Source: Physella acuta (Eukaryota; Mollusca; Gastropoda; Physidae). Taken from it: a stretch of 64,000 bases of DNA. The position numbers and the translations under genes were made by a program. Location: positions 426,501 through 490,500 of the forward strand of contig NW_026731976.1 of assembly GCF_028476545.1 (NCBI RefSeq), read 5' to 3'. Below are positions 63,101 through 64,000 of the stretch, one piece after another; positions within the stretch are counted from its first letter, which is position 1, and each line of letters starts with the position of its first letter. The notes beneath the pieces were generated by a model that saw only the letters and a list, made by a program, of their open reading frames with translations, ran no database searches and was not told the DNA's origin.

Positions 63101-63999
63101 TGGTCAAGTCAGATCTTCTTACATGAACTGACCCTTGGTCAAGTCACATCTTTTTACATGAACTGACCCTTGGACAAGTCACATCTTTTTACATGAACTG
63201 ACCCTTGGTCAAGTCACATCTTTTTACATGAACTGACCCTTGGTCAAGTCACATCTTTTTACATAAACTGGCCCTTGGTCAAGTCAGATCTTTTTACATG
63301 AACTGACCCTTGGTCAAGTCACATCTTTTTACATGAACTGACCCTTGGTCAAGTCACATCTTTTTACATGAACTGGCCCTTGGTCAAGTCACATCTTTTT
63401 ACATGAACTGGCCCTTGGTCAAGTCAGATCTTTTTACATGAACTGGCCCTTGGTCAAGTCAGATCTTTTTACATGAACTGGCCCTTGGTCAAGTCAGATC
63501 TTTTTACATGAACTGACCCTTGGTCAAGTCAGATCTTTTTACATGAACTGGCCCTTGGTCAAGTCACATCTTTTTACATGAACTGGCCCTTGGTCAAGTC
63601 AGATTTTTTTACATGAACTGATCCTTGGTCAAGTCACATCTTTTTACATGAACTGACCCTTGGTCAAGTCACATCTTTTTACATGAACTGGCCCTTGGTC
63701 AAGTCACATCTTTTTAGTAAGTTTTCACAAATGTTTGCTTTAGATGACAGAAACTGGCCTTGCTCCAACTAATTGCTAGATCAATTTAATATTGGATCTG
63801 ACTTAAAACATTGAATATGACTTCAGACATACCTGACTTAAGACACCTAACTTAAGGCCTTGGACTTGACTTTGGATCTGACTTTATACCTTGGCCTGAC
63901 TTATTATAGTTGTATAATAGTTTTGACCTTAGTTTTGACTAAATTTTGTAATGTTTTGTTGTTTTTGCCAGACAAAGGTGATATATATTCAAGGTCAAG
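26528..63999 (+). CDS. da: E-protein (class I bHLH) gene, 5' half; runs past the window
   Basis: Coding exons: 26528-26615, 41427-41502, 59052-59133, 62310-62365, 62489-62579 and 63972 onward, plus an alternative first coding exon 58091-58684. Every junction is GT..AG and phases agree. Family identity comes from [12 protein letters not shown] (the AD1 helix that binds p300/CBP and ETO proteins) joined to MFSPPV and then KNGPT, the same order and exon break as in vertebrate TCF4 and TCF12. E proteins are nuclear dimerisation partners of tissue-specific bHLH factors (proneural and myogenic types) and bind CANNTG. AD2 and the bHLH domain are not in this window. TCF4, TCF12 and E2A diverged within vertebrates, so one invertebrate homologue (daughterless) is expected. 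Introns of 14.8 and 17.5 kb are mostly repeats. Confidence 0.85.
26616..27905 (+). other. Start of E-protein intron; palindrome-rich and AT-rich
   Basis: Two TCTAGA/AGATCT-rich tracts (26935-27060, 27225-27440) and a short GGGTTAG-like patch (27587-27632). No exon seen. Confidence 0.6.
27906..28122. mobile_element. hAT MITE (CAGGGGTCTCCAAAC family), complete
   Basis: 217 bp, ends CAGGGGTCTCCAAAC and GTTTGGAGACCCCTG, perfect 8-bp duplication ATGTAGGC (27898-27905 and 28123-28130). Internal hairpin-prone CGGCCCGCGGGCCG. A truncated inverted copy lies at 5581-5809. Confidence 0.92.
28131..30003 (+). other. Intron sequence, nothing recognised
   Basis: AT-rich intron with a G homopolymer near 29826. 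No exon, array or element ends found. Confidence 0.5.
30004..30090. mobile_element. End fragment of the Harbinger-like MITE
   Basis: GGGGGTCATCCATAAATGAC followed by GTCAC and GACGTCACACCTC parallels the left part of 4165-4545. No opposite end nearby. Confidence 0.55.
30091..30770 (+). other. Intron sequence with one dispersed-repeat fragment
   Basis: The 30148-30215 stretch resembles the 79-bp unit at 10778. The remainder is AT-rich intron. Confidence 0.45.
30771..31163. repeat. CA-rich minisatellite with higher-order structure
   Basis: Basic unit ACTGGACTACACAACCACAC plus a variable CA tail (about 28-31 bp). A block of about 120 bp with ordered variants (GGACT, GGGCT, GTTCT, TTGGACT) occurs twice in a row. 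Confidence 0.95.
31164..31707 (+). other. Intron sequence, nothing recognised
   Basis: AT-rich intron without defined features. Confidence 0.5.
31708..32054. repeat. Minisatellite, 43-bp unit x8
   Basis: Unit contains GTAGTTTATTAGCTGCATAT followed by GTTTACCAAATGTTATTGGT; a GCATA/GCGTA variant alternates along the array. Confidence 0.97.
32055..33150 (+). other. Intron sequence, G run near 32825
   Basis: AT-rich intron. At 32838-32895 a short GC-rich patch is related to the 24.6 kb tandem repeat. Confidence 0.5.
33151..33905 (+). repeat. Interspersed repeat family F, copy 2
   Basis: Same order of parts as the copy at 22602, including GAACCGGGAGTGATCTGCCC at the start, the two CGGAAATT modules and the TATACGAGAAAGTAAAA end. 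A long minus-strand frame crosses it but reads through non-coding repeat. Confidence 0.8.
34095..34475 (-). repeat. Interspersed repeat shared with 6535-6835
   Basis: 34250-34475 matches the reverse complement of 6535-6835. The stretch before it (AATAAATAAAAGCCCATGTG followed by a TCTTTCTTTCTC and CTGTTTGTCTGTCCG run) looks like one terminus of a mobile element. Family not recognised. Confidence 0.5.
34476..35280 (+). other. Intron sequence, nothing recognised
   Basis: AT-rich intron; no exon or repeat found. Confidence 0.5.
35288..35612. mobile_element. hAT MITE (CAGTGGCGTAGCGAG family), complete
   Basis: Ends CAGGGGCGTAGCGAG and CTCGCTACGCCACTG, 325 bp, perfect 8-bp duplication GTTATTCT (35280-35287 and 35613-35620). 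Inside, a G-run plus TGCAAATCGAAAGTTTGA motif is tandemly repeated about four times, and ACCGGGTGACACC occurs at both ends as an inner direct repeat. Confidence 0.9.
36107..36868 (-). repeat. Interspersed repeat family F, copy 3
   Basis: Inverse of the copy at 22602: starts TACTTTCTCGTATATACGAA and ends GGGGAGATCACTCCCGGTTT. Both internal modules are present. Confidence 0.8.
37187..37744. mobile_element. hAT MITE (CAGGGGTCGGCAACC family), second copy
   Basis: 558 bp, closely similar to 21518-22128 (shared TTTACTGGACGGTG and GCGTTTGCCGTGTTGAGGC). The right terminal repeat has lost a few bases. Perfect 8-bp duplication GGTTAACG (37179-37186 and 37745-37752). Confidence 0.9.
37928..38590 (-). 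repeat. Interspersed repeat family F, copy 4
   Basis: Opens TTTTCTCGTATATACGAAGT and ends GATCACTCCCGGTTTATTT; the closest relative of copy 1, with the same ACACACAGACA simple stretch shortened. Confidence 0.8.
38591..39015 (+). other. Intron sequence, nothing recognised
   Basis: AT-rich intron. Confidence 0.5.
39016..39212. repeat. (TATG)n/(TA)n microsatellite
   Basis: Interrupted TATG and TATATACATG units followed by about 35 TA dinucleotides. Confidence 0.95.
39213..40530 (+). other. Intron sequence, C run near 39947
   Basis: AT-rich intron with an 18-base C homopolymer. No exon recognised. Confidence 0.5.
40531..41253 (+). repeat. Interspersed repeat family F, copy 5
   Basis: Starts TAAACCGGGAGTGATCTCCC and ends ATACGAGAAAGTAAAATAA. 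The most diverged of the five copies; the CACACACACACAGACATCCG stretch is short. Confidence 0.75.
41427..41502 (+). CDS. da: E-protein AD1 exon
   Basis: TTTTCTCAG acceptor, GCT|GTAAGT donor, 76 bases. With two bases from 26615 it reads [15 protein letters not shown] and [11 protein letters not shown] and ends in phase 0. ELSDLLDFS is the near-invariant activation domain 1 motif of E proteins, a short helix that contacts p300/CBP, TAF4 and ETO-family corepressors. The Met at 41455 corresponds to the usual vertebrate start region. Confidence 0.92.
41588..41782. repeat. Minisatellite, 23-bp unit x8-9
   Basis: Unit AGCAAGTTCTGGATTTGTTC plus TGT; begins 85 bases after the AD1 exon donor. Confidence 0.95.
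42188..42591. repeat. Minisatellite, 35-bp unit x11
   Basis: Unit contains TGTCCACTGGTTAACGGTAA followed by CCACCGCTGTCTTAG. Variants (GTC/GTT, GGCAA/GGTAA, ACAGCTG/ACCGCTG) recur in the same order, showing multi-unit duplication. Confidence 0.96.
42673..43405. repeat. Minisatellite, 22-bp unit x33
   Basis: Unit TACGGTGGAGCTACTGGCCT plus CA, with ACCTCA, TCTCA, TCTTA and CTTCA variants. Open in three plus frames by repetition only. Confidence 0.97.
43725..44190. repeat. Minisatellite, 29-33 bp unit x15
   Basis: Unit CTTACCACCCCAGACCCGAC followed by CCCTATATGTC; the length varies with the number of TA/TG pairs. Confidence 0.97.
44318..44369. repeat. 14-bp tandem repeat x4
   Basis: Unit AACATCAACATGTG, each with the E-box CATGTG. 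Confidence 0.9.
44370..44640. repeat. Minisatellite, 29-bp unit x8-9
   Basis: Unit GGATGACCCCTAAGTTGGAC followed by CTTATAAGT. GGATGACCCCTAA equals the terminus plus duplication of the Harbinger-like MITE (4535-4548), suggesting the array grew from a transposon end. Confidence 0.93.
44738..45362. repeat. TGTGTCTGTCTG/TGTTTGTCTGTG low-complexity array
   Basis: Pyrimidine/purine-skewed TG-rich tandem sequence; a roughly 220-bp block appears twice (44860-44960 compared with 45030-45130). Confidence 0.95.
45567..45928. repeat. Minisatellite, 18-bp unit x20
   Basis: Unit CACACTGACCACCTTAGT. 18 bp keeps both strands open; no other sign of coding. Confidence 0.97.
46012..46482. repeat. Minisatellite, 45-bp unit x10
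   Basis: Unit contains CATGTAAAATTTGATGACAC followed by ATGGCATTGTAATATGTCAT and TAAAT. Each unit has an E-box, either CACATG or CACGTG. Confidence 0.97.
46483..47096 (+). other. Intron sequence between arrays
   Basis: Non-repetitive intron sequence; GC content rises towards the right. No exon with a believable frame. Confidence 0.5.
47097..47566. repeat. Minisatellite, 38-bp unit x12
   Basis: Unit GATGATTTCCGACGTGACAC followed by GATCACGTTATTGTTGTG. Units are almost identical, implying a young or well-homogenised array. Confidence 0.97.
47685..50553. repeat. Large 18/25-bp minisatellite, 2.9 kb
   Basis: Two unit types are interspersed: an 18-bp core TGTGCTGGTCAGTAGACC and a 25-bp form with TGTCATG added. 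Point variants (TGTATGCTGG, AGACATG, AGTAAACC) and two TGTCAATGTCATG forms mark positions along it. Long units contain the E-box CATGTG. It ends at a hAT MITE insertion. Confidence 0.98.
50562..50691. mobile_element. G-rich hAT MITE inserted in the end of the 2.9-kb minisatellite
   Basis: Ends TAGTGTTTCTTCCAG and CTGGAATAAACACTG with G and C runs inside; perfect 8-bp duplication CATGTGTG (50554-50561 and 50692-50699). The duplication is itself part of a minisatellite unit, whose remainder (TGCTGG) resumes after the element. Confidence 0.9.
51231..51335. repeat. 33/34-bp tandem repeat x3
   Basis: Unit GCTCACTCTCTGCACATTCA followed by CATGTCGACTTTGT; each has the E-box CACATG. Confidence 0.93.
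51366..51548. repeat. 26-bp tandem repeat x7
   Basis: Unit GAGTTACTGCCCTCTACAAT followed by ATGACC or ATGAAT, which largely alternate. Confidence 0.93.
51549..52136 (+). other. Intron sequence with C-rich patches and a G run
   Basis: C-rich 51590-51830 and a G homopolymer near 51990. Nothing else recognised. Confidence 0.5.
52137..52207. repeat. 12-bp tandem repeat x6
   Basis: Units of AGGGTCTCAGCT and AGGGTCGCAGCT. Confidence 0.9.
52208..53039 (+). other. Intron sequence, short duplication at 52715-52785
   Basis: TTTTATACAGCCCTGTTAG followed by CGTATTTACTTGTTGCT occurs twice. No exon supported. Confidence 0.5.
53040..53198. repeat. 17-bp tandem repeat x9
   Basis: Unit GAGTGGTCAGTTAATGC. 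Confidence 0.95.
53560..53812. repeat. Minisatellite, 20-21 bp units x12
   Basis: Units built from GTGTGTCGTGTCCGTCCGT, with GTCTGACG and TGCCGTG variants grouped in blocks. Confidence 0.95.
53838..53968. repeat. 35-bp tandem repeat x3.5 with CACCTG and CAACTG E-boxes
   Basis: Unit GTACACCTGGGCAGTCAACT followed by GACCAGTTAACTTGG. Confidence 0.95.
54163..54272. repeat. 35-bp tandem repeat x3
   Basis: Unit TGGTAGCGGGTTGCGACGTG followed by TGGTTGTGTTTTGTC. Confidence 0.95.
54340..54484. repeat. 24-bp tandem repeat x6
   Basis: Unit GGTGTGTGGTAACTTGTGGT plus AGTT. Confidence 0.95.
54588..54725. repeat. 19-bp degenerate tandem repeat x7
   Basis: Unit approximately GTCATCCGACGGTCTATAT. Confidence 0.85.
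54797..55742. repeat. Minisatellite, 24/27-bp units x37
   Basis: Unit GACCACTGGTGGATGGTGTG TGGT, with or without an extra GGT. Open in several frames because both unit lengths divide by 3; no coding evidence beyond repetition. Confidence 0.97.
55743..57800 (+). other. Intron sequence leading to the alternative first exon
   Basis: Largely non-repetitive. C/G homopolymers lie near 56694, 56735 and 56930. From about 57050 the sequence becomes more GC- and CpG-rich, as expected near a promoter. No other exon could be supported. Confidence 0.5.
57801..57807 (+). promoter_or_regulatory. Candidate TATA box for the alternative E-protein first exon
   Basis: TATAAAA lies 284 bases before the ATG at 58091, inside a GC-richer region. 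A start about 30 bases downstream would give a leader of roughly 260 bases containing short upstream frames at 57813, 57954 and 58048. Inference from motif and position only. Confidence 0.35.
57943..58025. repeat. 31-bp repeat x2.6 in the probable leader
   Basis: GGATTCTCTAACAACACACG followed by GGATTACACGA. Confidence 0.9.
58091..58684 (+). CDS. da: Alternative first coding exon of the E-protein gene
   Basis: 198 codons from ATG (context GAGCCATGT) to AACGCT|GTAAGT. An in-frame stop at 58037-58039 bounds the frame upstream, so this ATG is the first good start. The protein begins [20 protein letters not shown], is rich in Pro, Ser, His, Gly and Tyr with no predicted fold, and ends SFLFPNA. 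Its phase and donor match those of the AD1 exon, so it splices onto MFSPPV at 59052 and yields an isoform without AD1. Codon use and GC content are clearly coding-like against the surrounding intron. Vertebrate TCF4 and TCF12 are also known to have several promoters giving AD1-lacking isoforms; this particular N-terminus is not one I recognise. Confidence 0.75.
59052..59133 (+). CDS. da: E-protein common exon (MFSPPV)
   Basis: CTCCACAG acceptor, CAGTCTG|GTAAGT donor; 27 codons plus one base. Reads [20 protein letters not shown] and IYGYKQS. MFSPPV directly following LDFSA, and a following KNGPT, are hallmarks of TCF4 and TCF12. First exon shared by both alternative N-termini. Confidence 0.9.
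59212..59349. repeat. 20-bp tandem repeat x7
   Basis: Unit CGTCACATGAACATTATCCA; each has the E-box CACATG. Starts 80 bases after the MFSPPV exon donor. Confidence 0.95.
59447..59603. repeat. 42-bp tandem repeat x4
   Basis: Unit GTACTTGGTAGAAAAGTTTA followed by GAACCTCTGATTTAAAGAGG and TG. Confidence 0.95.
59604..60542 (+). other. Intron sequence, nothing recognised
   Basis: C run near 59730; otherwise non-repetitive intron. Confidence 0.5.
60543..61172. repeat. Minisatellite of GGGTAACTGTAGGCACTAAT units
   Basis: Two alternating modules, GGGTAACTGTAGGCACTAAT (20 bp) and an inserted GGGTAACTGTA (about 10-11 bp), in mixed order with AAATG and CTGCA variants. Confidence 0.95.
61173..61375. 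repeat. 26-bp tandem repeat x8
   Basis: Unit GTATAGTCTGTCTTTAGCTG followed by TAGGCA. Confidence 0.95.
61376..61910 (+). other. Intron sequence, nothing recognised
   Basis: Contains a tandem CAGCCAAAATTTGT pair near 61738; no exon. Confidence 0.5.
61911..62297. repeat. Minisatellite, 39-bp unit x10, reaching the next splice acceptor
   Basis: Unit TGTAAACATGAAATAGGTTT followed by GAAAATGTGATCATTTGAC. The last partial unit (ACTGTAAACATGTTTGA) is followed directly by CCATTTCAG, the acceptor of the exon at 62310. Confidence 0.97.
62310..62365 (+). CDS. da: E-protein exon
   Basis: CATTTCAG acceptor, GGAAGA|GTAAGT donor, 56 bases. With the single base carried from 59133 it reads [19 protein letters not shown], ending in phase 0. 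Corresponds in position to the Gly/Ser/Trp-containing segment after KNGPT in vertebrate E proteins (SWG..G), though similarity here is loose. Confidence 0.8.
62489..62579 (+). CDS. da: E-protein exon
   Basis: CTTCCCCAG acceptor after a 123-base intron; reads [20 protein letters not shown] and [10 protein letters not shown], with donor GATG|GTAAAT. Two earlier GGTAAC sites (near 62516 and 62525) are alternative donors. The chosen donor gives a phase that joins in frame to the 63972 exon. Confidence 0.7.
62625..63716. repeat. Minisatellite, 35-bp unit x31
   Basis: Unit TTTTTACATGAACTGACCCT followed by TGGTCAAGTCACATC, with GACCC/GGCCC and CACATC/CAGATC variants. It begins 45 bases after the 62579 donor and fills most of the intron. 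Confidence 0.98.
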
Positions 64000-64000
64000 C
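63972..64000 (+). CDS. da: E-protein exon, cut by the window edge
   Basis: TTTTTGCCAG acceptor; joined to the base carried from 62579 it reads [10 protein letters not shown]. This resembles the ERGSYSSYGR / ERGSFSLYSR segment of TCF4 and TCF12. Only 29 bases are visible. Confidence 0.6.

Overview
The window is animal nuclear DNA: intron-rich, AT-rich, full of short DNA transposons and unusually full of minisatellites. The gene content and repeat style suggest a lophotrochozoan, most likely a gastropod mollusc. That placement is an inference and was not tested by any search.

Two protein-coding genes can be supported. (1) On the plus strand, from about 25.9 kb to beyond the right edge, lies the 5' half of a class I bHLH E-protein gene (daughterless / TCF4 / TCF12 / E2A family). 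The coding exon at 41427-41502 carries the AD1 signature [12 protein letters not shown], and the exon at 59052 opens with MFSPPV, exactly as in vertebrate E proteins. Further exons lie at 62310, 62489 and 63972; the bHLH domain must be to the right of the window. A 198-codon Pro/Ser/His/Tyr-rich exon at 58091-58684 ends in the same phase and the same GCT|GTAAGT donor as the AD1 exon, so it looks like an alternative first coding exon that replaces AD1. (2) On the minus strand, 17684 down to 14365, five exons splice in consistent phase into a protein of about 216 residues that I do not recognise. The two genes are divergent, about 8 kb apart.

Layout. 1-6.0 kb: nested and adjacent DNA transposons (a TA-flanked element with a hAT-like MITE inside it, a Harbinger-like MITE, and hAT MITEs). 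7-16.5 kb: about fifteen minisatellite arrays, with the minus-strand gene starting at 14.4 kb. 18.0-22.1 kb: a palindrome, a degraded Buster-type hAT transposon with recognisable transposase pieces, and hAT MITEs inserted among TCTAGA-rich sequence. 22.5-25.4 kb: a novel-looking repeat family, a 1 kb array of 12-bp units, GC-rich tandem repeats and a CTAT microsatellite. 25.8-26.6 kb: probable E-protein promoter and first coding exon. 26.6-41.4 kb: a long intron with hAT MITEs and four clustered copies of the novel repeat family. 41.5-59.0 kb: a second long intron that is mostly minisatellites, including one of 2.9 kb, and the alternative first exon. 59-64 kb: short exons separated by introns made largely of minisatellites.

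Most long open frames in the window are translations of tandem repeats and are not reported as genes. No rRNA, tRNA, CRISPR or bacterial-type feature was seen.
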